A stretch of DNA of 64,000 nt from Pseudomonas gozinkensis (GTDB lineage: Bacteria > Pseudomonadota > Gammaproteobacteria > Pseudomonadales > Pseudomonadaceae), in the NCBI RefSeq assembly GCF_014863585.1, contig NZ_CP062253.1:1390501-1454500 (forward strand), read 5' to 3'. Below are positions 1-7,381 of the stretch, piece after piece. Position 1 is the stretch's first letter, and each line of letters begins with the position of its first letter. Made by a program: the position numbers and the translations under genes. The notes below the pieces were generated by a model. The model was given only the letters and a program-made list of their open reading frames with translations. It was not told the origin of the DNA and did not search any database.

Positions 1-140
1 CCGTGCCGGACCCGGAAGCAGGCGATCTGCTGCCACTGGAAGGCCGTGAAGTGCTGGACAGCGCCTGGTGGCGCCGGCGTCTGGCCGACGGCGATATCAC
101 CCTCAAAACCGCAACAGCTAAACAAAAGGGAGCCAAATAA
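1..140 (+). CDS. DUF2635 phage-tail protein (3' end only)
   Basis: The last 45 codons of a gene whose start lies left of the window; the frame begins at base 3 and stops with TAA at 138-140. The visible protein contains VPDPEAGDLLPLEGREV and WWRRRLADGDI, the pattern of the small DUF2635 proteins found just before the sheath gene in Mu-like phages and tailocins. Its exact role is not known; the position suggests a tail assembly component. The stop overlaps the sheath start (TAATG), so the two are translationally coupled. Confidence 0.8.
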   Translation, partial: VPDPEAGDLLPLEGREVLDSAWWRRRLADGDITLKTATAKQKGAK

Positions 141-1636
141 TGGCGATCGGATTCAGCAACATTCCTGCGGACATTCGTGTACCGCTGTTCTATGCCGAAA
201 TGGACAACTCGGCCGCCAATAGCGCGTCCTCGTCCATGCGCCGCCTGATCGTGGCGCAGGTCAACGACAACATCGCGCCGAGCGAAGTCGGCAAACTGGT
301 GCTGGTTTCCAGCGTGGCACTGGCCAAGAGCATTGGCGGCCAGGGCTCGATGCTGGCGTCGATGTACGAGACCTTCCGCAAGGCCGACCCGATCGGCGAG
401 ATCTGGTGCCTGCCGCTGCACAACGCCACCGGCGCCATCGCCAAAGGCGTGCTGACCCTGACCGGCACCGCGACTCAGGCTGGCATTCTCAACCTGTATG
501 TCGGCGGCGTCCGCGTGCAGGCCACCGTGGTCAACGGTGCCACCGCTGCCCAGGCGGCCACCGCCCTGGCACAGAAAATCAACGCCACCGCCGATCTGCC
601 GGTAAGCGCTGCGGCGGCCGAAGGCGTCGTCACTCTGAACGCCAAATGGACCGGCGAGAGCGGCAACGACATCAGCCTGCAATTCAATCGCCTGGGCAAG
701 AGCAACGGCGAAGAAACCCCGGCCGGCCTGACCACCGCGATCACCGCCATGACCGGCGGCGTCGGTGTACCTGACCAGGTTGAAGCAGTTGCCGCACTGG
801 GCGATGAGCCATTCGAATTCATCGCGCTGCCATGGTCCGACCTGGCCACCCTCAACACCTGGCAAGCGGTGATGGACGACAGCACCGGTCGCTGGTCGTG
901 GGCCAAGCAACTGTTCGGTCACGTCTACAGCGCCAAGCGCGGCACCGTCGGCACGCTGGTGGCGGCCGGTCAGGCGCGCAACGACCAGCACATGACCATT
1001 CAGGCGCTGGAGCCGGGCGTTCCGCAACCGGTATGGGTACAAGCTGCAGCACTGGCTGCGCGCACGTCGGTGTTCATCTCGGCTGACGCCAGCCGTCCGA
1101 CCCAGAGCGGCAGCCTGCCAGGCGTCGATCCGGCACCGGCCAGCGAGCGCTTCACCCTGACCGAGCGTCAGTCGCTGCTCAACTACGGCATCGCCACCGC
1201 GTACTACGAAGGCGGTTACGTGCGCATCCAGCGCTCGATCACCACCTATCAGAAAAACGCTTACGGCCAGGCCGACAACTCGTACCTGGACAGCGAAACC
1301 ATGCACCAGTCGGCGTTCATCGTGCGTCGTCTGCAAAGCGTGATCACCAGCAAGTACGGTCGCCACAAACTGGCTTCCGACGGCACCCGTTTCGGCGCCG
1401 GCCAGCCGATCGTCACCCCGGCGACCATTCGCGGTGAGCTGATCGCCCAGTACGCCAAGCTCGAACTCGAAGGCCACGTGGAAAACGCCGAGCTGTTCGC
1501 CGAGCACCTGATCGTCGAACGCGACGTGCAGGACCCGAGCCGCGTGAACGTGCTGTTCCCGCCGGATTACATCAACGGTCTGCGCGTGTTCGCACTGCTC
1601 AACCAGTTCCGTCTGCAGTACGACGACGTCGCCTGA
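140..1636 (+). CDS. Contractile tail sheath protein (Mu gpL-like)
   Basis: 498-residue sheath subunit that polymerises around the tail tube and contracts to drive it through the target cell envelope. The length and the C-terminal stretch (residues about 350-495, with YIRIQRSITTYQK-like and PPDYINGLRVFALLNQFRLQY segments) match the Mu-type phage tail sheath family. The middle carries an inserted immunoglobulin-like domain (about residues 95-210, rich in T, G, A and V). The start ATG overlaps the upstream stop. A hairpin terminator follows the gene before the tube gene. Confidence 0.95.
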   Translation: MAIGFSNIPADIRVPLFYAEMDNSAANSASSSMRRLIVAQVNDNIAPSEVGKLVLVSSVALAKSIGGQGSMLASMYETFRKADPIGEIWCLPLHNATGAIAKGVLTLTGTATQAGILNLYVGGVRVQATVVNGATAAQAATALAQKINATADLPVSAAAAEGVVTLNAKWTGESGNDISLQFNRLGKSNGEETPAGLTTAITAMTGGVGVPDQVEAVAALGDEPFEFIALPWSDLATLNTWQAVMDDSTGRWSWAKQLFGHVYSAKRGTVGTLVAAGQARNDQHMTIQALEPGVPQPVWVQAAALAARTSVFISADASRPTQSGSLPGVDPAPASERFTLTERQSLLNYGIATAYYEGGYVRIQRSITTYQKNAYGQADNSYLDSETMHQSAFIVRRLQSVITSKYGRHKLASDGTRFGAGQPIVTPATIRGELIAQYAKLELEGHVENAELFAEHLIVERDVQDPSRVNVLFPPDYINGLRVFALLNQFRLQYDDVA

Positions 1637-1661
1637 TCGGCTCGTTTGACACTGTGATTTC

Positions 1662-1688
1662 AGCCCACCTTGCGTGGGCTTTTTATTT
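1662..1688 (+). terminator. Hairpin with T-tract between sheath and tube genes
   Basis: AGCCCAC (1662-1668) pairs with GTGGGCT (1674-1680) and is followed by TTTTATTT. It has the shape of an intrinsic terminator inside the tail operon. It could be a partial terminator or a processing site, since the tube gene follows only 15 bases later and must be transcribed. The same stem arms recur at 12151-12170. Confidence 0.7.
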
Positions 1689-1703
1689 GAAGGGAGTAAC
1701 ACC

Positions 1704-2051
1704 ATGGGTCAACTGATTGCAGGCACCTGCTACGTCAAGGTCGACGGTGCACAACTGACCATCAACGGCGGCTGCGAAGCCCCGCTGATGGCCGTCAAAC
1801 GCGAAACCGTCGTGCCGGGTTTCTACAAGGAAACCGACATCGCGCCATCGTTCAAGGTGACGGCGCTGCACACCGCCGACTTCCCGCTGAAGAAGCTGAT
1901 CGAAGGCACCGACATTACCGTCACCTGCGAATTCAGCAACGGCAAAGTCTACGTACTGGCCGGTGCCTACCTGGTCGAAGAGCCAGTCTCCAAAGGCGAT
2001 GACGCCACCATCGAACTGAAATTCGAAGGCATCAAGGGGACCTGGCAATGA
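1704..2051 (+). CDS. Tail tube protein (Mu gpM-like)
   Basis: 115-residue tube subunit forming the rigid inner cylinder of the contractile tail. The sequence (MGQLIAGTCYVKVDGAQL, then GGCEAPLMAVKRETVVPGF) is typical of the Mu-type tail tube family, and the size fits. The ATG at 1704 is chosen because AAGGGA lies 9 bases upstream; an in-frame GTG at 1674 falls inside the terminator hairpin. It lies after the sheath gene, as in Mu, and overlaps the next gene by 4 bases (ATGA). Confidence 0.93.
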   Translation: MGQLIAGTCYVKVDGAQLTINGGCEAPLMAVKRETVVPGFYKETDIAPSFKVTALHTADFPLKKLIEGTDITVTCEFSNGKVYVLAGAYLVEEPVSKGDDATIELKFEGIKGTWQ

Positions 2052-2344
2052 GCGGCGCCGTGAAGCTTCAGGTTGCGATCGAAGCTCACGGCGAGCCCCT
2101 GACCGAACTCGTCCTGCGCCGTCCGACGGTGCAGGAGGTGCGAGCGATCAAGGCGCTGCCGTACAAGATCGACAAAAGCGAAGAGGTCAGCCTCGACATG
2201 GACGTGGCGGCCAAATACATCGCCGTGTGCGCCGGCATTCCGCCGTCGTCGGTCAACCAGCTGGACCTGGCTGACCTCAACGCGCTGAGCTGGGCCGTTG
2301 CGAGTTTTTTCATGAGTGCGGCGTCGGAGCCATCACCGACCTGA
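2048..2344 (+). CDS. Tail assembly chaperone, zero-frame product (Mu gp41-like)
   Basis: 98-residue protein of the Mu gp41-like tail assembly family (ELVLRRPTVQEVRAIKALPY near the N-terminus). It sits between tube and tape measure, where long-tailed phages encode tape-measure chaperones. It starts on ATGA overlapping the tube stop. The last ten codons after the T-run (MSAASEPSPT) look unrelated to a fold and are probably what is read when ribosomes do not shift frame; see the frameshift site and the longer fusion product. Confidence 0.88.
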   Translation: MSGAVKLQVAIEAHGEPLTELVLRRPTVQEVRAIKALPYKIDKSEEVSLDMDVAAKYIAVCAGIPPSSVNQLDLADLNALSWAVASFFMSAASEPSPT

Positions 2345-2475
2345 TTTCGGTCGCCTATGACCTGGCCTGGTTCTGGAAGGTTGACCCCGAACAGATGATG
2401 GCCAGGCCACTGGATGTGCTTCGCGAATCGCTGGAGCACGCGCAACGGATCAATGCGATGCAGCAGGTGCAGTGA
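2048..2475 (+). CDS. Tail assembly chaperone, predicted -1 frameshift fusion (gp41-gp41' type)
   Basis: Slippage one base back at TTTTTTC (2305-2311) joins the first 88 residues of the chaperone to 54 more (beginning HECGVGAITDLISVAYDLAWFW), giving about 142 residues and ending at TGA 2473-2475. The downstream frame has no good start of its own, is open from the slip site to the tape measure ATG, and overlaps that ATG. This is the classic short/long chaperone arrangement upstream of a tape measure gene. The shift is predicted from sequence only. Confidence 0.78.
2305..2311 (+). promoter_or_regulatory. Slippery heptamer T TTT TTC for -1 ribosomal frameshift
   Basis: In the chaperone frame the bases read agT TTT TTC, fitting the X XXY YYZ rule for simultaneous slippage of two tRNAs. 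The -1 frame then stays open to 2475. I did not find an obvious pseudoknot by eye. Confidence 0.75.
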
Positions 2476-4046
2476 TGGCCAATACACAAATAAACGCGAT
2501 CCAGCAAAACATTCAGACCACGGTCAACATGCTCGTGGTGATGCAGGGTTTGCAGAAAATGGAAACCGAGATGAAAGGCGTTCGCGCCAAGGTCGCGGGT
2601 TTCAAGAAAAGCCTGGAAAGCAGTGGACTCAAACCGCTGGATCTGTCCGGTTTTGTTTCCGGTGGTGGCTTGCTCAAGCCGTTTCAGGACGGTTTGAAAA
2701 AGGCGATCAAGGCCGAGGATGAACTGGCGAACAAGAGCAAGACGCTCAAGGCTCCGGCGCTGGCCAAGGACGCAGTAATACCCGCGCCGCTGGCCAAACC
2801 GGCGACCGCGCAGTTGCCTGCGCCGGTGAAGGGCGAGACCTCGACCAACCTGGCGAAATTCAACGTTTCGCTCGACAACATCTCGTTGAAGATCGGCCAG
2901 GCGCTGTTGCCGGCAGTCAACAGTCTGGTGACGGCGCTGGTGCCGGTCATGACCACGGTCGGTGAGTTTGTTGCCGAGCATCCGCAACTGGTTGAAGGAC
3001 TGGCAGCGGCAGCAGTGGCGTTCACCGTAGTGACCACGGCCGCTGCCGGACTCAGTGCGGTGCTGACATTGTTGGCCTCGCCGATCGGCTTGTTTGCCGC
3101 CGGGGTCGCGCTGGCGGCCGGCCTGATTGTCGCCAACTGGAAACCGCTTTCGGCGTTCTTCTCCCGACTGTGGCAACAGATCGCCCCGGTGGTGCTACCG
3201 ATGGCGGGTTTTTTCAGAACGCTGTTCGACTTCACTCCGCTGGGCATGCTGATCAACAACTGGGGACCGGTCAGTACGTTCTTCGCAGCTTTGTGGAACG
3301 TGCTCAAGGCACTGGCTGCGCCGGTCATCGACTTCTATGCAACGCTGTTCGCCTACTCACCGCAGGCGCTGATCCTGAAAAACTGGATGCCATTGGTTGG
3401 CCTGTTTGCTTCGCTTTGGGATTTGCTGCGAGCAGTGTCGGTGCCGGTCGCAGCTTTTATTCAGGATCTGGTGGATTACATCAAGCTGCCGGTGCTGGCG
3501 CTGTATGCGGTGATTCGCGAACAGTTTGGCTGGTCGCCGCTGGAAATGATCATCCAGGCCTGGGGCTCGGTGACGGAGTGGATTCAAAAGTGGAGTGACA
3601 AGTTCTACGACGCGCTGGCGCCAGTCCGGGAATTTTTCAATGGTGGTCTTGGCACGCTCGCGGCCGAGGCGTCGGCCAAGGTCGATGTCCTGACCCGTGC
3701 TCAGCTGAAAACCAATGCCGAAGGCAAGGGGGAATGGGCGCCGGGCTTTTTTGGCTCCGACGCCGATTCCACGTCCGACGGCTCGGTGCCGGGCGGCTCA
3801 TTGACACAGAACTCCAGCTCGTTGACGCAGAACTCCAGTTCGCTGACGCAATCTTCCAGCAACCTGGTCCAGCAAAGCGCTGCCAACAACCGTACGCAAC
3901 TCGAAGGCGGCCTGACGGTTCGCTTCGAAAACGCGCCGGCGGGACTGCGCACCGATCAACCGCAAACCAATCAACCGGGGCTGGCGCTCAGTTCGCGTAT
4001 CGGCTATCGCTCGCTCTCCATGGGAGGTTCCAATGAACTGGCGTGA
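2475..4046 (+). CDS. Tape measure protein, short, with internal 41-residue repeats
   Basis: 523-residue protein expected to set tail length by spanning the tube lumen. The N-terminal third is coiled-coil-like and charged. The centre has hydrophobic helices (about residues 175-220), then three consecutive units beginning NWKPLSAFF, NWGPVSTFF and NWMPLVGLF (the first two exactly 41 residues) and a partial fourth at AWGSVTEW. The C-terminal part holds a Ser/Gln/Asn-rich run of heptads (SLTQNSS). ATG 2475 overlaps the chaperone stop. At roughly 0.15 nm per residue the tail would be near 80 nm (an inference). Confidence 0.9.
   Translation: MANTQINAIQQNIQTTVNMLVVMQGLQKMETEMKGVRAKVAGFKKSLESSGLKPLDLSGFVSGGGLLKPFQDGLKKAIKAEDELANKSKTLKAPALAKDAVIPAPLAKPATAQLPAPVKGETSTNLAKFNVSLDNISLKIGQALLPAVNSLVTALVPVMTTVGEFVAEHPQLVEGLAAAAVAFTVVTTAAAGLSAVLTLLASPIGLFAAGVALAAGLIVANWKPLSAFFSRLWQQIAPVVLPMAGFFRTLFDFTPLGMLINNWGPVSTFFAALWNVLKALAAPVIDFYATLFAYSPQALILKNWMPLVGLFASLWDLLRAVSVPVAAFIQDLVDYIKLPVLALYAVIREQFGWSPLEMIIQAWGSVTEWIQKWSDKFYDALAPVREFFNGGLGTLAAEASAKVDVLTRAQLKTNAEGKGEWAPGFFGSDADSTSDGSVPGGSLTQNSSSLTQNSSSLTQSSSNLVQQSAANNRTQLEGGLTVRFENAPAGLRTDQPQTNQPGLALSSRIGYRSLSMGGSNELA
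3135..3557 (+). repeat. Tandem 41-residue coding repeats in the tape measure gene
   Basis: Units start at 3135, 3258 and 3381, each with N-W-x-P-(L/V)-x-x-(F/L)-F-x-x-L-W and an S/T-P-x-x-x-(L/I) close. The first two are 123 bases long; the third is about 54 bases longer before the partial fourth unit at 3558. The similarity is at protein level; the DNA has diverged. Confidence 0.75.
3801..3863 (+). repeat. Three 21-base tandem repeats in the tape measure gene
   Basis: Units 3801-3821, 3822-3842 and 3843-3863 encode LTQNSSS, LTQNSSS and LTQSSSN; a decayed fourth unit (LVQQSAA) follows. In-frame 21-base units can expand or contract without breaking the reading frame. Confidence 0.85.
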
Positions 4047-5268
4047 CCGTTTGTTGCCGGCATCCTTTCGCGGTGTCGGCTTCTGGATCGACCAGGCGAA
4101 AACCCCGGTCGGCCGCAAGGGGCAGTTGCACGAGTATCCGCAACGCGACCTGCCGTTTTTCGAGGACCTCGGCCAGCAGGCCAAGACCCACGACCTGACG
4201 GCGTTCATCATCGGTGCCGATTGCCTGGAGCAGCGCGACAAGCTGCTCCAGGCCCTGGAGCAGGGCAGCGGCGAACTGGTGCATCCGTGGCTGGGGCGCT
4301 TGCAGGTCAAGGTCGGCGAGTGCGACATGACTCATACCCGCCAGGACGGCGGGATGGTGACGTTCAGCCTGAAGTTCTACCCGGACCGACCGCTGCCGTT
4401 TCCGACGGCGACAGTCAGCACGCAAAAAGTACTGCTGATCAAGGCCGAAGGTTTGCTCGGTTCGGCAGTGGCGCGCTTCGAACAGGCGATGACCCTGATC
4501 AAGGCCGCGCGGATCGGCATCGCCAATCTGCGCAACAGCCTCACCGGCGTGTACGACGTGATCAAGGAGCAGCTCAAGCCGCTGATCGCGCAGTACAAGC
4601 AGATCACCGAGCTGGTCAGGGCCGTCAAGGAACTGCCCAAGGAAGTGGCGGCGGAATTCAAGGGTTTGCTCGGCGATATCAAGGAGCTGAAGGCGTTCGC
4701 GAAGGAGGGCTACCGTGGCGTGATTGCCGACGTGTCCCAACAACTCGAGGCCATCCGCAAGGCCGATGCGCCGAAAATCACCACCGGCAAGGACACCAAC
4801 GCCGCCGCGCAAGCCATGGCCAACCTGGTGCAGGACACGCTGATCGTCAAAGTGGCGCAATGGGTGGCGTCGATGCCGGTGGCGTCGACGCCGGTGAAAC
4901 TCAACTCGACGCCTTCGCTGGATCAGCAATCGAAGCAGCCGGTCACCCGCCAGGAAGTGCCGGTCACGGATGATCTGCAAACGCTGCAAAAAGCGTTGAA
5001 CGAAGTGCTGCAAATGGCTCAGGACAAGGCCGATCCCGCGCACTATCAGGCCATCGGCGATCTTAAGGAGGCGCTCAATGGGCACTTCAAGGCTGTGGCG
5101 TCGTCCGGTGTGCGACTGGTCAGCAAAACGTTCCAGGAAACCTTTCCGGCACTGGTCGTGGCCTACAAACAGTTTGGCGACGCCACCCGTGTGACCGAGG
5201 TCATTCAGCGCAACGGTCTGTCTCATCCGAGCTTCCCACCCAACGAAGTCAAAGTTTCCCGGGAGTGA
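4033..5268 (+). CDS. Mu gpN-like tail protein (DNA circularisation N-terminal domain family)
   Basis: 411 residues. The N-terminal 90 residues (MNWRDRLLPASFRGVGFWID, EYPQRDLPFFEDLG, then HPWLGRLQV) match the DNA_circ_N domain of Mu gpN. In Mu-like tails this is a structural baseplate/hub protein; the DNA circularisation label comes from the family name. The middle is helical and charged and the end is LSHPSFPPNEVKV. It overlaps the tape measure gene by 14 bases. Confidence 0.9.
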   Translation: MNWRDRLLPASFRGVGFWIDQAKTPVGRKGQLHEYPQRDLPFFEDLGQQAKTHDLTAFIIGADCLEQRDKLLQALEQGSGELVHPWLGRLQVKVGECDMTHTRQDGGMVTFSLKFYPDRPLPFPTATVSTQKVLLIKAEGLLGSAVARFEQAMTLIKAARIGIANLRNSLTGVYDVIKEQLKPLIAQYKQITELVRAVKELPKEVAAEFKGLLGDIKELKAFAKEGYRGVIADVSQQLEAIRKADAPKITTGKDTNAAAQAMANLVQDTLIVKVAQWVASMPVASTPVKLNSTPSLDQQSKQPVTRQEVPVTDDLQTLQKALNEVLQMAQDKADPAHYQAIGDLKEALNGHFKAVASSGVRLVSKTFQETFPALVVAYKQFGDATRVTEVIQRNGLSHPSFPPNEVKVSRE

Positions 5269-5271
5269 GCC

Positions 5272-6315
5272 ATGAACGAGACTGACAACCGCGTCACGCT
5301 GACCGTCGACAACATGGAATACGGCGGCTGGAAAAGCGTGCAGATCACCGCGGACCTGGAGCGCCAGTTCCGCACCTTCAAACTCGACATCACCTGGCAA
5401 TGGCCGGGGCAGACCGTGGATCAGCGGATCAAGGCCGGCGACCCGTGCGAGGTGCGGATCGGCAAGGATCTGGTGCTCACCGGTTATGTGTTCAAGGCCC
5501 CGATCAGCTATGACGGACGGCAGATCAGCCTGAGCATCGAAGGCAGTTCCAAGACCCAGGATCTGGTCGATTGTGCGGCGCGAAACATCCCCGGCCAATG
5601 GCAGGACCAGTCGCTGTTGAGCATCGTCCAGGCCCTGGCCGGGGAATACACGCAGTTTGTGGTCAACGAGATTCCCGAGACCGCGCGCCTGAGCAAACAC
5701 ACCATCGTCCCGGGTGAAACGGTGTTTCAGTCGATCGACCGTCTGCTCTCGCTGTACCGGGTGTTTTCCACCGATGACGCCGAAGGCCGGCTGGTGCTGG
5801 CCAAACCGGGCAGCGGCGGCCGCGCCAGCGATGCCCTGGAGCTGGGCAAGAACATTCTCTCGGCCGACGCACCGATGGATCACAGCCAGGTGTTCTCCGA
5901 GTACCGGGTGATCGGCCAGCAAAAGGGCAACGACAAGAAGAGCGGGGCGGCAGTCAGCGAGGTTGAATCCAGCGCGACCGACCTGAGCTTCAAGCGTCGG
6001 CGTACCACGATCATCAACGAAGGCTCGCAACTGACGTTCGAACTGGCCCAGCAACGGGCCCAGTGGGAAAGCGCCACGCGCATGGGCCGGGCGCTGACCA
6101 CCACTTATCAGGTGCAGGGCTGGCGCCAGTCCAACGGCGATCTGTGGCGCCACAACACGCTGGTGAAGGTCAAGGATCCGGTACTCGGCTTCGATGGCGA
6201 CATGCTGATTTCCAAGGTGACGTATTCACTGTCGGCGCAAGGCTCGGTCACCACGCTGCAAGTGGCGCCGCCACATACCTTCGATCCTGACCCGACGCCC
6301 CCGAAAACAACCTGA
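5272..6315 (+). CDS. Mu gpP-like baseplate hub protein (phage late control D / gp44-like)
   Basis: 347 residues, homologous in layout to Mu gpP (gp44), the trimeric hub of the baseplate under the tube. Visible features are the N-terminal beta-rich segment (NRVTLTVDNMEYGGWKSVQI), VRIGKDLVLTGYV and a C-terminal VKDPVLGFDGDMLISKVTYSLS. It starts three bases after the gpN stop. A 158-base gap filled with a REP pair follows, the largest gap between baseplate genes. Confidence 0.92.
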   Translation: MNETDNRVTLTVDNMEYGGWKSVQITADLERQFRTFKLDITWQWPGQTVDQRIKAGDPCEVRIGKDLVLTGYVFKAPISYDGRQISLSIEGSSKTQDLVDCAARNIPGQWQDQSLLSIVQALAGEYTQFVVNEIPETARLSKHTIVPGETVFQSIDRLLSLYRVFSTDDAEGRLVLAKPGSGGRASDALELGKNILSADAPMDHSQVFSEYRVIGQQKGNDKKSGAAVSEVESSATDLSFKRRRTTIINEGSQLTFELAQQRAQWESATRMGRALTTTYQVQGWRQSNGDLWRHNTLVKVKDPVLGFDGDMLISKVTYSLSAQGSVTTLQVAPPHTFDPDPTPPKTT

Positions 6316-6350
6316 GCCTGACGCCGAACCTGACTGGCATCACCTGACCC

Positions 6351-6440
6351 TGTGGGAGCGGGCTTGCCCGCGATAGCGGTGGTTACCGCAAACACTACTT
6401 TGCCTGACACACCGCCATCGCGGGCAAGCCCGCTCCCACA
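6351..6440. repeat. REP pair (BIME) inside the tailocin baseplate operon
   Basis: TGTGGGAGCGGGCTTGCCCG at 6351 has its reverse complement ending at 6440, with 44 bases between the 23-base arms. The same family occurs at 26385, 29644, 33954 and elsewhere in this window. Here it separates gpP from gp45. Confidence 0.92.
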
Positions 6441-6473
6441 GGTTTTGTGTTGGCAAAGTCCTGAGGACAATTC

Positions 6474-6983
6474 ATGAGCCTACTGACACGCCTGCTGGCG
6501 CGCGGCACTGTCGTGCTCGCCAATTCGGCATCCAAGCTGCAATCGCTGCAAATGCGCCTCACCGCCGGTGAAGTGAACGACGACATGGAGCACTTCGAAC
6601 CCTACGGTTTCACCAGCCACCCGCTGGCCGGTGCCGAAGGTGTCGTCACGTTTCTCGGCGGCGACCGTTCCCACGCCATCGCCCTGGTGGTTGCCGACCG
6701 CCGTTACCGCCTGCAATCGCTGGCGGCCGGCGAGGTGGCGATCTACACCGACGAGGGCGACAAAATTCACTTCAAGCGCGGGCGGATCATCGACATCGAA
6801 ACCGCCACGCTGAACATCCGCGCCAGCACCGCCGTGAATTTCGAGACGCCGGTGATCAACCAGACCGGCAAGATCGTTTCCAAAGGCGATCAGGTGGCCG
6901 GCGGCATCAGCCAGATCAAGCACGTGCATGTCGGCGTGCAGGCAGGCAGTGGCCAGACCGGCGCGCCGGCGGGAGGTCAGTGA
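6474..6983 (+). CDS. Baseplate spike protein (Mu gp45-like)
   Basis: 169 residues. Mu gp45 is the trimeric membrane-piercing spike at the tail tip. The protein has an N-terminal OB-like part (MRLTAGEVNDDMEHFEPYGF, HPLAGAEGV), a beta-helical middle (IDIETATLNIRASTAVNFETPV) and a C-terminal HVHVGVQAGSGQTG segment whose H-x-H matches the metal-binding spike tip of this family. The ATG follows the REP element; GAGGAC upstream is a plausible ribosome site. Its stop overlaps the gp46 start. Confidence 0.93.
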   Translation: MSLLTRLLARGTVVLANSASKLQSLQMRLTAGEVNDDMEHFEPYGFTSHPLAGAEGVVTFLGGDRSHAIALVVADRRYRLQSLAAGEVAIYTDEGDKIHFKRGRIIDIETATLNIRASTAVNFETPVINQTGKIVSKGDQVAGGISQIKHVHVGVQAGSGQTGAPAGGQ

Positions 6984-7381
6984 TGCTTTTCAGTCAAAAC
7001 CTCCACGCCGCGCTCACCCGTGCGGTGCTGATCAGCCTGTTCACCTGGCGCCGTGCCGCCGACGACGATGCCCTCGACGACGAGGAGCGTTTCGGTTGGT
7101 GGGGCGACACCTTTCCCACCGTCGCCGACGATCGCATCGGCTCGCGACTGTGGCTGTTGCGCCGGGTCAAGCTGACCCGACAGACCCAGATGGACGCCGA
7201 GTTCTATGCCCGCGAAGCCTTGCAATGGCTGATCGACGACGGCCACTGCAGCGCCATCGACATCATCAGCGAACGCCTCGACGCCCAGCGCCTGAACCTG
7301 CGCACGGTCCTGACCCTGGCCGACGGCGAACGCCTGGACATCAACCCCGATAACAGTTGGCAGGTGATCTATGCCGTTTGA
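6983..7381 (+). CDS. Baseplate wedge protein (Mu gp46 / T4 gp25-like)
   Basis: 132 residues matching the Mu gp46 family, related to the T4 gp25-type wedge protein that links baseplate and sheath. Diagnostic stretches are RFGWWGDTFP, GSRLWLLRRVKLT and WLIDDG. ATG 6983 is used because GGGAGG lies just upstream and the TGATG overlap couples it to the spike gene; a GTG at 6980 is an alternative. It overlaps gp47 by 11 bases. Confidence 0.93.
   Translation: MLFSQNLHAALTRAVLISLFTWRRAADDDALDDEERFGWWGDTFPTVADDRIGSRLWLLRRVKLTRQTQMDAEFYAREALQWLIDDGHCSAIDIISERLDAQRLNLRTVLTLADGERLDINPDNSWQVIYAV

Noticed and set aside
1674..1703. Earlier GTG start for the tail tube gene
   Set aside because: It falls in the hairpin stem and would add ten residues unlike the family; ATG 1704 has a proper ribosome site.
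3988..6153. 721-codon open frame on the minus strand opposite the gpN and gpP genes
   Set aside because: It mirrors two genes with clear tail-protein homology; the translation is rich in His, Arg, Leu and Gln, as usual for antisense frames in GC-rich DNA, and shows no domain.
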